In this document: piece by piece, positions 33,115 through 41,408 of the stretch
Numbering within the stretch: the stretch's first letter is position 1
Layout of the letters: each line of letters starts with the position of its first letter
Origin: Nitrospirae bacterium YQR-1
GTDB lineage: Bacteria > Nitrospirota > Thermodesulfovibrionia > Thermodesulfovibrionales > Magnetobacteriaceae
Direction: 5' to 3'
Length of the DNA stretch: 64,000 bases
Assembly: GCA_039908095.1 (NCBI GenBank)
Contig: JAMOBJ010000013.1
Span: 16,821-80,820, forward strand
The notes under the pieces: model-generated
Told to the model about the DNA's origin: nothing
The model's input: only the letters and a program-made list of their open reading frames with translations
Databases searched by the model: none
Position numbers and translations under genes: made by a program

Positions 33115-34844
33115 TGGATAATCAATTAAAAATGGTCTGCGGGTGGTGCAAGAAAATCAGGGCGGACGATACTTCATGGCAGACAATAGAAGAGTACTTT
33201 GCCATTAAAGGCATGGGGGAGACGACCCATGGAATGTGCCCTGACTGTTCTGAAAAGATATTTGAAAAAAGAGTGTATCTCGAAAGTTATCAAAACATAT
33301 GCAAAGTGATAAGTTCAAGTATTTCTTTAGATGAAACGCTCAATCTGATAGTAACCAGTATTGTGAAAGTTATGAATGTGAAGGCAAGTCTGCTCAGGCT
33401 TGTAAATAAAAAGTCCGGCACTCTTGATGTGGCGGCATACTATGGTTTGAGTCAGGAGTATGTCAATAAAGGGTCGGTTGAAATTGATAAAAGCATAGAG
33501 GACGCCCTTTCCGGTAAGCAAGTTTCCGTGTATGATATAACATTTGATGAGGATTCCAAATACTATAAAGAGGCTAAAAAAGAGGGGATAAGCAGTATTT
33601 TATCAATTCCCCTAAGATTTAAAGACGAGATAATTGGAGTGCTCAGGATGTACACGGCTGAGCCCCGTGATTATGCCGAGGAGGACAGAAAGTTCCTGCT
33701 TGCAATAGCCGAACAGGCTGCAATAGTTATAATGAATGCAAAAGAATATGAAACTTTGGTTACTCGTGAAAAGGAATATTTAAGACTGTTTCGGGAGATT
33801 TCAAAAGCGGTAAGCTCCTCGCTAAAACTTGAGGAGGTTCTCAAAAGCATAGTAAAAAAGATAGCCGATGCATTCAGGGTGAAGGCTGTTACAATAAAGC
33901 TTGTAGATGAGATGACAAAAAAGTTCACAGTTGTGGCCTCATGCGGGCTGAAGGATAGTTTTTTTGCTAACGCCCCCCTGAAGGATATGAACATTTCTCA
34001 GGCACTTCGGTACCTCTATCTCGAAAACCCGGCCATCCCGTTTCCACATGAAAAAGATATAAGAATTATGCAGGAGCTTAATCTGTCACCGGTTGCAATT
34101 TACGATGCCACTACAGACAGCCGTGTCCTCAATAAAAAGAACATTATAGAAGAGGGTATAAAGAGTATATTAACCGTACCTATTCAGGTAAGAAAAAAAT
34201 TAATCGGGATACTTAGTATCTACACTGGATGGTATAAAAACTTCACACAGGAGGAAACGGACTTTTCCGCTTTTTTAGCCGAACAGTGCGGGATAGCAAT
34301 AGAAAATGCAAGAATGTATGAAAAGAAATACAGAGAGGTGACATACTTAAAAACTCTTCAGGAAATAACAAAGCTTATGAGTAAGCACAAGGACCTTGGT
34401 GAGATTTTAAATTTAATCGTGAAAAAACTTCCTGAAGTAATGAATACAAAGGCCGCCACTATAAGACTGATAGACCCTGAAACGAATAAGCTCAAACTTA
34501 TGGCATCCTCCGGACTAAGCAGCCAGTACCTTGACCGTGGTGATGTCGAGGTAGAGGAAAACATAAAAGCGGCTCTTAAAGGTGAACCGGTAGCCATCTA
34601 CGACATAAGTAAAGACCCGAGGGTGATGTACCACAGGGAGGCAAAGGAAGAAGGCATAAAGAGCCTTTTAGCTGTCCCCCTGATGTCATACAATAATACA
34701 ACAATCGGAGTGTTACGGCTTCTAACCACACAACACAGAGACTTTACAAAAGATGAGATAGACTTTGCCATGGCTCTTTGTGAAGAGGTCTCCATAGCGT
34801 TGGAAAATTCATTATTGTTAAAACAGGTTTCCAAATCAAAATAA
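33114..34844 (+). CDS. Triple-GAF sensor protein with N-terminal Cys motif
   Basis: 576 residues. The N-terminus has a Cys4 module (CGWCKKIR ... HGMCPDCSEK) often found fused to kinases and GAF proteins. Three GAF domains follow (about 55-205, 215-400, 410-570), each ending in the pattern GVLRMYT/GILSIYT/GVLRLLT then an alpha helix with IAIENA or equivalent. Domains 1 and 3 are most alike (YDITFDE versus YDISKDP). No kinase or cyclase output is attached, so it must act by protein contact. Co-translated with purC. Confidence 0.8.
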   Translation: MDNQLKMVCGWCKKIRADDTSWQTIEEYFAIKGMGETTHGMCPDCSEKIFEKRVYLESYQNICKVISSSISLDETLNLIVTSIVKVMNVKASLLRLVNKKSGTLDVAAYYGLSQEYVNKGSVEIDKSIEDALSGKQVSVYDITFDEDSKYYKEAKKEGISSILSIPLRFKDEIIGVLRMYTAEPRDYAEEDRKFLLAIAEQAAIVIMNAKEYETLVTREKEYLRLFREISKAVSSSLKLEEVLKSIVKKIADAFRVKAVTIKLVDEMTKKFTVVASCGLKDSFFANAPLKDMNISQALRYLYLENPAIPFPHEKDIRIMQELNLSPVAIYDATTDSRVLNKKNIIEEGIKSILTVPIQVRKKLIGILSIYTGWYKNFTQEETDFSAFLAEQCGIAIENARMYEKKYREVTYLKTLQEITKLMSKHKDLGEILNLIVKKLPEVMNTKAATIRLIDPETNKLKLMASSGLSSQYLDRGDVEVEENIKAALKGEPVAIYDISKDPRVMYHREAKEEGIKSLLAVPLMSYNNTTIGVLRLLTTQHRDFTKDEIDFAMALCEEVSIALENSLLLKQVSKSK

Positions 34845-34882
34845 CACCACACTTTTTAAGACGTACCGTACTTTATCTGAAA

Positions 34883-35713
34883 ATGATAAAGTTTTCCCAT
34901 TCTGTCTTTGCGCTGCCATTTGCCTTTACATCCGGGATTTTGGCTGGTGGTGGCATACCGGGGGCAAGGGAAATTCTCTGGATAACGGTAGCCATGGTTA
35001 GTGCGCGCTCTGCTGCTATGGGACTAAACAGGATAGCCGACAGAAAAATTGATGCACTCAATCCCCGCACTCAAAACAGGGAGATACCTTCCGGGGCAGT
35101 TAAAACAGCAGAGGCCTCTGTGTTTACCGCAGTTTTTTCAGCACTGTTTGTGGTGTCGGCGTACATGTTAAATCCCTTGTGTCTTAAGCTCTCACCTCTT
35201 GTCTTAGCTGTTTTGTTTTTTTATTCTTATACTAAACGCTTCACGTGGAGTTCACATTTGTTTCTTGGTGTTGCAATATCCGGAGCACCCCTTGGAGCAT
35301 GGATTGCCATAAGAGGCGATATTTCCATATCTATAATTCCGCTTGTTTTGGCAGTGGTGTTTTGGCTTGCCGGTTTTGATATTCTTTATGCCCTTCAGGA
35401 TGTCGACTTTGATAGAAGACACGGCCTTTACTCTATACCACGTAGATTCGGGGTCAAAAGAGCTATAACCATATCGAGGTTTTTTCATCTGCTGACGTTT
35501 GTATTTCTTGCTGTAACCGGGGCCATCTTTAAGATGGGATTTCTTTACTTTATCGGAATAACCGTGGTTGCAGCGCTTTTAATATATGAACATTCGTTGG
35601 TTAAACCTGATGACCTCAGTAAACTCAATATGGCTTTTTTTAATATCAACGGCTATATAAGCGTCACTGTTTTTGTATTTGTTCTTATTGAAAACACTTT
35701 ATTTAAAGCATAG
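34883..35713 (+). CDS. UbiA-family prenyltransferase (menaquinone/ubiquinone-type)
   Basis: 276 residues, about eight membrane helices. The two Asp-rich motifs are NRIADRKIDALNPRTQNRE and DVDFDRRHGLYSIP, which bind the prenyl diphosphate through Mg2+. The start (IKFSHSVFALPFAF) is the usual family beginning, but homologues generally have 5-10 more residues; the in-frame upstream codons RRTVLYLK fit the family, so a non-standard start (CTG or GTA) may be used. It is followed without gap by scpA. Member of the 4-hydroxybenzoate/futalosine-pathway (MqnP-like) branch is likely, not proven. Confidence 0.8.
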   Translation: MIKFSHSVFALPFAFTSGILAGGGIPGAREILWITVAMVSARSAAMGLNRIADRKIDALNPRTQNREIPSGAVKTAEASVFTAVFSALFVVSAYMLNPLCLKLSPLVLAVLFFYSYTKRFTWSSHLFLGVAISGAPLGAWIAIRGDISISIIPLVLAVVFWLAGFDILYALQDVDFDRRHGLYSIPRRFGVKRAITISRFFHLLTFVFLAVTGAIFKMGFLYFIGITVVAALLIYEHSLVKPDDLSKLNMAFFNINGYISVTVFVFVLIENTLFKA

Positions 35714-36433
35714 ATGGAGCAGGAACTTAAAGTAAAACTTCCTGTTTTTGAAGGCCCCCTTGACTTGTTGCTTTCTCTGATTCAAAAAAACAAGATAGAC
35801 ATTTACGACATTCCTATTGCCTTTATAACAAGACAATACTTGGACTACCTGGAGGCATGGAAAGAGCTCAACGTTGACATAGCAAGTGAATTTATCGTAA
35901 TGGCTGCAACCCTGATACACATAAAGTCACGGATGCTTCTGCCTGTGCAGCAGCAGGATGAACTTGACGATGAGGATGACCCCCGTCTTGAACTTGTTGA
36001 AAAACTTCTTGCATACCAGTCATTTAAAGAGGTCGCCTTAGCACTTAAAGAAAAAGAGGCTTTCGGGGAAACTTATTTTTTCAGGGAACCCCAGTGGGTT
36101 GAGGAGGTGGATAAGGGAAGTGTTGAGCAAACACTGTTTAACGTTGACCTGTATGTGCTTTTGAAGGCGTTTTCCTCTCTGATAGATAAAAAACCCTCTA
36201 TGGATAGGCGTATTACCAGAGAGAGCTTGACCTTAAAGGACAAAATTGCTATCATTATGGAGAGGCTTGAAATAGGAGGTGAGATAATATTTAATGATCT
36301 CTTTAAAGAAACAGAGGACAGGGTGAATATGATTGTATCGTTTCTGGCACTGCTTGAAATCCTCAGACTGGGGCTTGCTTTTGTTTCTCAGGAGCAAGAC
36401 TTTGGTGAAATTAAGATTATACGACGCAAATGA
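35714..36433 (+). CDS. scpA: Segregation and condensation protein A
   Basis: 239 residues. N-terminal FEGPLDLLLSLIQKNKIDIYDIPIAFITRQYLDYL and IASEFIVMAATLIHIKSRMLLP regions (each read as parts) are diagnostic; the C-terminal winged helix has FLALLEILRLG. ScpA is the kleisin that bridges SMC heads in chromosome condensation. No scpB or smc gene is in the window. Starts directly at the stop of the UbiA-family gene. Confidence 0.92.
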   Translation: MEQELKVKLPVFEGPLDLLLSLIQKNKIDIYDIPIAFITRQYLDYLEAWKELNVDIASEFIVMAATLIHIKSRMLLPVQQQDELDDEDDPRLELVEKLLAYQSFKEVALALKEKEAFGETYFFREPQWVEEVDKGSVEQTLFNVDLYVLLKAFSSLIDKKPSMDRRITRESLTLKDKIAIIMERLEIGGEIIFNDLFKETEDRVNMIVSFLALLEILRLGLAFVSQEQDFGEIKIIRRK

Positions 36434-36485
36434 GACTATATAAGAAATGATAATACTCAACAGTAGTACTACGGAGGTGGTTGGT

Positions 36486-37214
36486 TTGATTAGAGCTTTG
36501 CTAAAAGTAACGGTTTTACCGGCGGCACTGTCTGCCATGTTGTGTTGCTGTGCAACATCAATGAATGCTTCCGATAACAAGGACAGACGAGTGGTTTCAC
36601 ACTATAAGATGGGCATGTCCAAGATAAATGAGCAGGACTTTCAGGGCGCTCAGATTGAGTTTAAAAAAGCTCTTGAGACAGACCCCGACGACAAGGAATC
36701 ACTCAATGCCCTTGGCCTTACCTGTCTGCATTTTCAGGATATGCAAGGTGCGATTGAGGCTTTTAAAAAAGCAATAAAATCAGATTCCAATTACTCTGAA
36801 GCCCACAATAACCTGGGCATAACCTATGCAAGAATGGGGCAGTGGGAAGATTCCATAAAATATTTTAAAAAGGCACTTGAAAACCAATTCTATGAAAAAC
36901 CTGACAGAGCTTACAATAATCTCGGATATTCGTACTACCGCACAGGAAAGATGCGTGAGGCTCTTGGTGCATTTAATGAATCTTTAAAGAGAAATATGAA
37001 AAGCAGCAGCTCCTACATGGGTATAGCTCTGGTGCTGAACTCTATGGGACGCTACGGGGAGGCCTCTGAAAATCTCATAAAAGCCATAAAAATAGATCAA
37101 CTTTTAAAGGGGGATCTTGCTAAGGCTCGTGAGGAGTTTGAAAAAAGAAAACGCACCATAGCTGAGCCCGAAAGACATGACTACATTGATTTTCTTGAAA
37201 TATTAAACTATTAG
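36486..37214 (+). CDS. TPR-repeat protein, exported (PilF-like)
   Basis: 242 residues from the TTG at 36486, chosen because GGAGGTGG lies 8 nt before it; an ATG 13 codons earlier lacks an RBS. The N-terminus (MIRALLKVTVLPAALSAMLCCC) is a signal peptide with a poor lipobox. At least five TPR units follow (YKMGMSKINEQDFQGAQIEF; ALGLTCLHFQDMQGAI; NLGITYARMGQWEDSI; NLGYSYYRTGKMREAL; GIALVLNSMGRYGEAS). Likely a scaffold for an envelope complex. Sits between scpA and miaB. Confidence 0.75.
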   Translation: MIRALLKVTVLPAALSAMLCCCATSMNASDNKDRRVVSHYKMGMSKINEQDFQGAQIEFKKALETDPDDKESLNALGLTCLHFQDMQGAIEAFKKAIKSDSNYSEAHNNLGITYARMGQWEDSIKYFKKALENQFYEKPDRAYNNLGYSYYRTGKMREALGAFNESLKRNMKSSSSYMGIALVLNSMGRYGEASENLIKAIKIDQLLKGDLAKAREEFEKRKRTIAEPERHDYIDFLEILNY

Positions 37215-37222
37215 GAACACAT

Positions 37223-38536
37223 ATGAAAAAAGATAAATTGACAGCCTATATTCATACATGGGGATGTCAGATGAATGTTCACGATTCGGAAAAAATAAAA
37301 GGTATTTTGAAAGGGGAGGGCTACGACATTTCAGATACCCCCGATGGAGCCTCTTTAGTGGTTCTGAACACTTGCAGCATCAGAGAGAAGGCGGAACAGA
37401 AATTCCTCAGTCATCTTGGTAAATTAAGCATACAGAAAAAAAAACAACCGGAATTAAAAATCGCCGTCTCCGGCTGCATTGCCCAGCAACAGGGAAAGAA
37501 ACTTCTTAAGTCACACCCCTCAGTGGATTTCTCCTTTGGCCCTCAAAATATATTCAACCTTAAGGAGTTTCTTTATGATGAAAAACGGACGGCTTTTACT
37601 CAGGAGAAAGACGAAAACACTGACATATATCAAATGCAGCTGCCAACCCACAGAGATAACGACTTACGTGCATGGGTCAACATTATGTATGGTTGCAACA
37701 ACTACTGTAGTTACTGTGTTGTGCCTTACACAAGGGGCAGGGAGCGCTCAAGGCCATATGGCCATATCATTTCAGAGGTGAAGGAGCTGGCCCGGCGTGG
37801 TTATAAAGAAATCACGCTGCTTGGGCAAAACGTTAACTCATATAACGGCAATTGCACCTTTGCAGAGCTTTTAACTATGATAAGTGAAATTGAAGGCATA
37901 TTTAGAATCCGTTTTATCACCTCTCACCCCAAGGACTTAAACGAGGAGCTTGCCGTTACAATGGGGAAAACTCAAAAAATCTGTAATCACATTCACCTTC
38001 CTCTTCAATCCGGCTCAACCGGTGTGCTTTCACTTATGAACAGAAATTATACATATGAACAGTATTATAATAAGATACAGCTACTGCGCAAACATGTCCC
38101 TGACATTGCCATTACAACCGACCTAATTGCCGGATTTCCGGGCGAGACCGACAATGATCATAAAGAGACTGTCAGGGCACTTAAGGAAATTGAATTTGAC
38201 GGTATTTTTGCATTTAAATATTCCCCACGGCCGGATACAAGGGCTGCAACTATGGAAAACCAGCTCGATGATTCTGTAAAATCTCAAAGACTTGCCGAGA
38301 TTCTTTCAATAGCAGATGAAATTACGGAAAGGAAGAACAAAACTCTTCAGGGTAAGCGCATCGAGGTGTTGGTTGAGGGTAAGAGTGAAACCAATGCAGA
38401 AAGATGGTTTGGAAGGGCAGCCTCAAATAAAATAGTGAATTTCTCTCCTGATGAAAACACTAAAAGGGGAATGGCCGTTATAGTGCGGATAACGGAGGGC
38501 TTTAAACATTCACTTGACGGTGAGCTCGTTGTATAA
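37223..38536 (+). CDS. miaB: tRNA i6A37 methylthiotransferase MiaB
   Basis: 437 residues. UPF0004 domain with the three auxiliary-cluster cysteines (GCQMN, NTCSIR, SGCIAQ), radical SAM motif CNNYCSYC followed by PYTRGRERSR, LLGQNVNSY, and a C-terminal TRAM domain. It adds a methylthio group to position 2 of i6A37 in tRNA using two Fe4S4 clusters. Followed by its paralogue mtaB with a 1 nt overlap. Confidence 0.95.
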   Translation: MKKDKLTAYIHTWGCQMNVHDSEKIKGILKGEGYDISDTPDGASLVVLNTCSIREKAEQKFLSHLGKLSIQKKKQPELKIAVSGCIAQQQGKKLLKSHPSVDFSFGPQNIFNLKEFLYDEKRTAFTQEKDENTDIYQMQLPTHRDNDLRAWVNIMYGCNNYCSYCVVPYTRGRERSRPYGHIISEVKELARRGYKEITLLGQNVNSYNGNCTFAELLTMISEIEGIFRIRFITSHPKDLNEELAVTMGKTQKICNHIHLPLQSGSTGVLSLMNRNYTYEQYYNKIQLLRKHVPDIAITTDLIAGFPGETDNDHKETVRALKEIEFDGIFAFKYSPRPDTRAATMENQLDDSVKSQRLAEILSIADEITERKNKTLQGKRIEVLVEGKSETNAERWFGRAASNKIVNFSPDENTKRGMAVIVRITEGFKHSLDGELVV

Positions 38537-39804
38537 TGAAATTTTCAATAATCACTTTAGGTTGTAAGGCAAATCAATCAGAGACGGCAACAATAGAGAG
38601 GGCTTTTCTTGAGAATTTCCACACACCTGTTGGATTAGAACAAAACCCCGATATTTGTATCATAAATACTTGCACAGTCACTGCAAAGAGCGATTATGAG
38701 TCAAGACAGTTAATCAGGCGGGCGCTGAGGTCATCCGGCAGGGTTTTTGTGACAGGGTGTTATTCAGAGACCGGTGAGAGTGAAATACGACAGCTTGGTT
38801 CTAATATTGAAATTATAAAAAATGAGGACAAAACAGATTTCTTTAAAATGAAGTTGGCAACCCATGGCGTTATGGAAAACACAGAGAGACCCACAGTATC
38901 GGCAACAACATTCAGAAGCCGTGCCTTTATAAAAATTCAGGACGGTTGTAACTGCAAATGTTCTTACTGCGTAATTACCAGGGCACGCGGAGCGTCAAGG
39001 AGCAGAGGCGTGTGGGATATAGTGCAGGAGGCTGCACAATGGGAGCGAGACGGTTTTAATGAGGCAGTGCTCACAGGAGTACATATCGGACATTACGGGC
39101 TGGATTTAAAACCTCCGAAAGTAACACTTTCAACATTAATTGAAAATATTCTTTGTAACACCGGCGGAATTCGGCTCAGGATAGGCTCTGTAGAGGCCAA
39201 TGAGATTGATGAGGGTTTATTTGAACTCCTTAAAGATGAACGGGTTTGTAAGCATATTCACATACCAGTTCAGAGCGGTGATAATGAGATACTTAAATTG
39301 ATGAACAGGCCTCATAATACAGAGCAGTTCAGGGAAATCACAACAAGGTTAAGGCGTGAAATTGAAAACATCTCAATTGGCACAGATGTCATTGTGGGAT
39401 TTCCGGGCGAGACTGATGTGCATTTTGAAAACACATACAAATTTCTTTCAATGCTACCGTTAACGTATCTGCACGTGTTTCCATATTCAAAGAGAAAAAA
39501 CACTGAAGCCTTTAATATGTCTAACCACATTACAGGAAGGATAAAAAAAGAAAGAGCATCTAAACTACGGACGTTGTCCGATAATTTTAAGAATTCGTAT
39601 ATGAAAAACCAGCAAGGACGGATACTCAAAGCAATTGTGGAAAGAAGTGACGGAGCTCTCAGACAGGTGACAACTGACAACTATCTTAAAGTAACATTGC
39701 AGGAAGCGTGTAACATCCCGATAACAGAGAAATCCCTTATAAGTCTTATAGTTACAGCCTACAATGGCGGCTCACTGACAGGCAATCCTATAAATACATT
39801 CTAA
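38536..39804 (+). CDS. mtaB: tRNA t6A37 methylthiotransferase MtaB
   Basis: 422 residues. N-terminal LGCKANQSE, NTCTVT and TGCYSE cysteines, radical SAM CNCKCSYC followed by ITRARGASRSR, and a TRAM-like end. The RARG(A/P)SRS stretch after the radical SAM cysteines separates MtaB from MiaB. It methylthiolates t6A37. TAATG overlap with miaB implies coupled translation; last gene before a 394 nt non-coding gap. Confidence 0.93.
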   Translation: MKFSIITLGCKANQSETATIERAFLENFHTPVGLEQNPDICIINTCTVTAKSDYESRQLIRRALRSSGRVFVTGCYSETGESEIRQLGSNIEIIKNEDKTDFFKMKLATHGVMENTERPTVSATTFRSRAFIKIQDGCNCKCSYCVITRARGASRSRGVWDIVQEAAQWERDGFNEAVLTGVHIGHYGLDLKPPKVTLSTLIENILCNTGGIRLRIGSVEANEIDEGLFELLKDERVCKHIHIPVQSGDNEILKLMNRPHNTEQFREITTRLRREIENISIGTDVIVGFPGETDVHFENTYKFLSMLPLTYLHVFPYSKRKNTEAFNMSNHITGRIKKERASKLRTLSDNFKNSYMKNQQGRILKAIVERSDGALRQVTTDNYLKVTLQEACNIPITEKSLISLIVTAYNGGSLTGNPINTF

Positions 39805-40198
39805 CTTCTTATTAAATAAAGAATAAAATTTTGCCTAATATTTGTACAATTTCGGTAAACCAACATGGCAACGGCAATCTCAGGGGGTTTTATGGCAAAT
39901 ACAAACAATTTATTAACAGAAGATGTTTAGAAATAATGTCCGATAAGTAATATTATGTAAAACAATATGTTCGGGATAGGTATCATTTATTTTCATTGGC
40001 AGTTCTTTGAGAAGTTTTTTCACTGACGGATTATAGGCAATCTCAGGGATGTTTTGTTAATAAATTGTTTAAGTCTTTGAAATATTAGAATAAAACCGGT
40101 GTATAAAATATTAATAACCTGTAAAATTAACTGACATATTGTTAAAAGAAAAAAACATTTGCAAGGAGTGGCTGTTAAGTGTTATTATTCATATAATT
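39805..40198. other. Non-coding gap with paired direct and inverted repeats
   Basis: 394 nt between mtaB and tRNA-Gly. GGCAATCTCAGGG occurs twice directly (39873-39885, 40037-40049). Each copy is followed by one arm of a perfect 16 nt inverted repeat (AAACAATTTATTAACA at 39903-39918 and its complement at 40055-40070). A tiny open frame, MATAISGGFMANTNN... (39865-39930, 21 codons), covers the first copy. I cannot assign a function; a structured leader or decayed element is possible. Confidence 0.4.
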
Positions 40199-40270
40199 GC
40201 GGGCGTAACTCAGTGGTAGAGTGAAAGCTTCCCAAGCTTTTGGCCGCGGGTTCGAATCCCGTCGCCCGCT
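40199..40270 (+). tRNA. tRNA-Gly (anticodon CCC)
   Basis: Cloverleaf read by eye: acceptor GCGGGCG/CGCCCGC, D-arm region TAACTCAGTGGTAGAGT, anticodon stem AAAGC/GCTTT around loop TTCCCAA, T-arm GCGGG-TTCGAAT-CCCGT, discriminator T as usual for tRNA-Gly. The 3' CCA is not encoded. Confidence 0.93.
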
Positions 40271-40299
40271 TTAATGTTTTTCTTTATTTTGGATAAAAA

Positions 40300-40677
40300 T
40301 TACGAAACTCTTGTAAGTTTAATAGGATGGTCTACCGAGAAGGCTGATTTATCAAGTTCCTCACGAAATATCTGGCGCACTCTGCCTTCAAAGACTTCAA
40401 ACTTAGCGTCAACTTTTTTATCAAATTTCTTTTCAAAAGCCTCAAACTTAGCATCAACTTTTTTATCAAAGGTTTCAAACTTGTCATCAACCTTCTTTTC
40501 AAAAGCCTCAAACTTAGCATCAACTTTTTTATCAAAGGCTTCAAACCTGTCATCAACCTTCTTTTCAAAAGCCTCAAACTTAGCATCAACCTTCTTATCG
40601 ATTGCTTCTATTAATTGCGGTATAACCTGTCCCAATGCCTCAAGAACGACTTCTTTTATCTCTTCTCTGTTTTCCAT
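40300..40677 (-). CDS. Hendecad-repeat coiled-coil protein (DUF1640-like)
   Basis: 125 residues. After a short N-terminus (MENREEIKEVVLEALGQVI), residues about 28-105 are 11-residue repeats alternating KKVDAKFEAFE and KKVDDRFEAFD, with one 4-residue half unit KKFD interrupting the last repeats. Eleven-residue periodicity predicts a right-handed or straight coiled coil. The DNA has a matching 33/66 bp tandem repeat, prone to copy-number change. It lies 56 nt downstream of the small gene at 40734-40868, whose start resembles DUF1640 proteins that usually carry such coils in one chain. Cellular role unknown. Confidence 0.65.
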   Translation of the reverse strand: MENREEIKEVVLEALGQVIPQLIEAIDKKVDAKFEAFEKKVDDRFEAFDKKVDAKFEAFEKKVDDKFETFDKKVDAKFEAFEKKFDKKVDAKFEVFEGRVRQIFREELDKSAFSVDHPIKLTRVS

Positions 40678-40733
40678 GTCTTTAGACTATCATATAGAGA
40701 AAAAAAAGTCAACTCTCTTGACAACACCTGCGC

Positions 40734-40868
40734 TTACATGCTATCATTAAAACCAAATCTTAATTCCAATCCACAATAAACAATTACAATCTCTTTAGCA
40801 GCCTCATCCCCAAGATTAGCCTTTTTCAGCCGTTCGTATATCTTTAATGTGTCTATTGCTGTTGCCAT
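40734..40868 (-). CDS. Small protein like the N-terminus of DUF1640 proteins
   Basis: 44 residues: MATAIDTLKIYERLKKANL then GDEAAKEIVIVYCG. DUF1640/CCDC90-type bacterial proteins typically begin with such a segment (T-LK-x-x-E-x-L-K ... A-x-x-I) and continue into a coiled coil. Here the chain stops and the coil is a separate gene 56 nt downstream, so this is either a natural split or a truncation of an ancestral fused gene. No strong RBS is visible. Confidence 0.45.
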   Translation of the reverse strand: MATAIDTLKIYERLKKANLGDEAAKEIVIVYCGLELRFGFNDSM

Positions 40869-40946
40869 GTTCTTAATATATCATAAAAACAAAAAAATTC
40901 AAGGGGCTTACGTAAGGTTGAGCCGTTAACGTAAGCGCTTAACCCC

Positions 40947-41255
40947 CTACCCTGCTAAAGCCGCCTTCTTTCTTAAGTCTGTACTTTTCTTAATTAGCTC
41001 GTTACCTCTTTTGGTTATTTCGTCAGAGCGTAAGCGTAATTGGTCAATAGTCCTTCTTTTTTCCTCTGAACCCATGGCCGCACTATTATAGACCCTGTCA
41101 ACTACCTTGTTGATATTTCCTAATGTCTCGTTAAATCTGCTTAAACTCAGCATCACAGGATATTCCTGCGCTATCTCTCCGGCCTCTTTAGTTTTGCCTT
41201 TTTTTCTAAGTTCTCTGTATGTGGAACGTGCAGATTCAATCTCCTTATATGATTC
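40947..41255 (-). pseudogene. C-terminal fragment of a phage-type large protein
   Basis: An open frame of about 102 codons begins right after an in-frame stop (41256-41258) without a start codon. It reads ESYKEIESARSTYRELRKKG, then LSRFNETLGNINKVVDRVY and MGSEEKRRTIDQLRLRSDEIT. The eeKr-x-x-id-L pattern with helical flanks resembles the C-terminal ends of large polyvalent (LPD38-like) or tape-measure proteins of prophages. The rest of the gene is gone. Its place next to tRNA-Gly fits a decayed integration. An internal ATG at 41156 could still express 69 residues. Confidence 0.5.
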
Positions 41256-41408
41256 CTATAAATTATTAACATGTTCACTGCCGGAATTTGGGAGAGCCTG
41301 ACGGTAAAGAGATATTTTTAGAGAGGATTTTGGTAAACTAAAAGATATTCTGAAGGATATTAAAGGTAAGTTTATGTTGCCAATAAATGATGTGGAGGAG
41401 AGACAACG

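Noticed and set aside
40300..40600. CRISPR-like periodic repeats
   Set aside because: The 33/66 bp periodicity is in frame with a coiled-coil protein and has no spacers.
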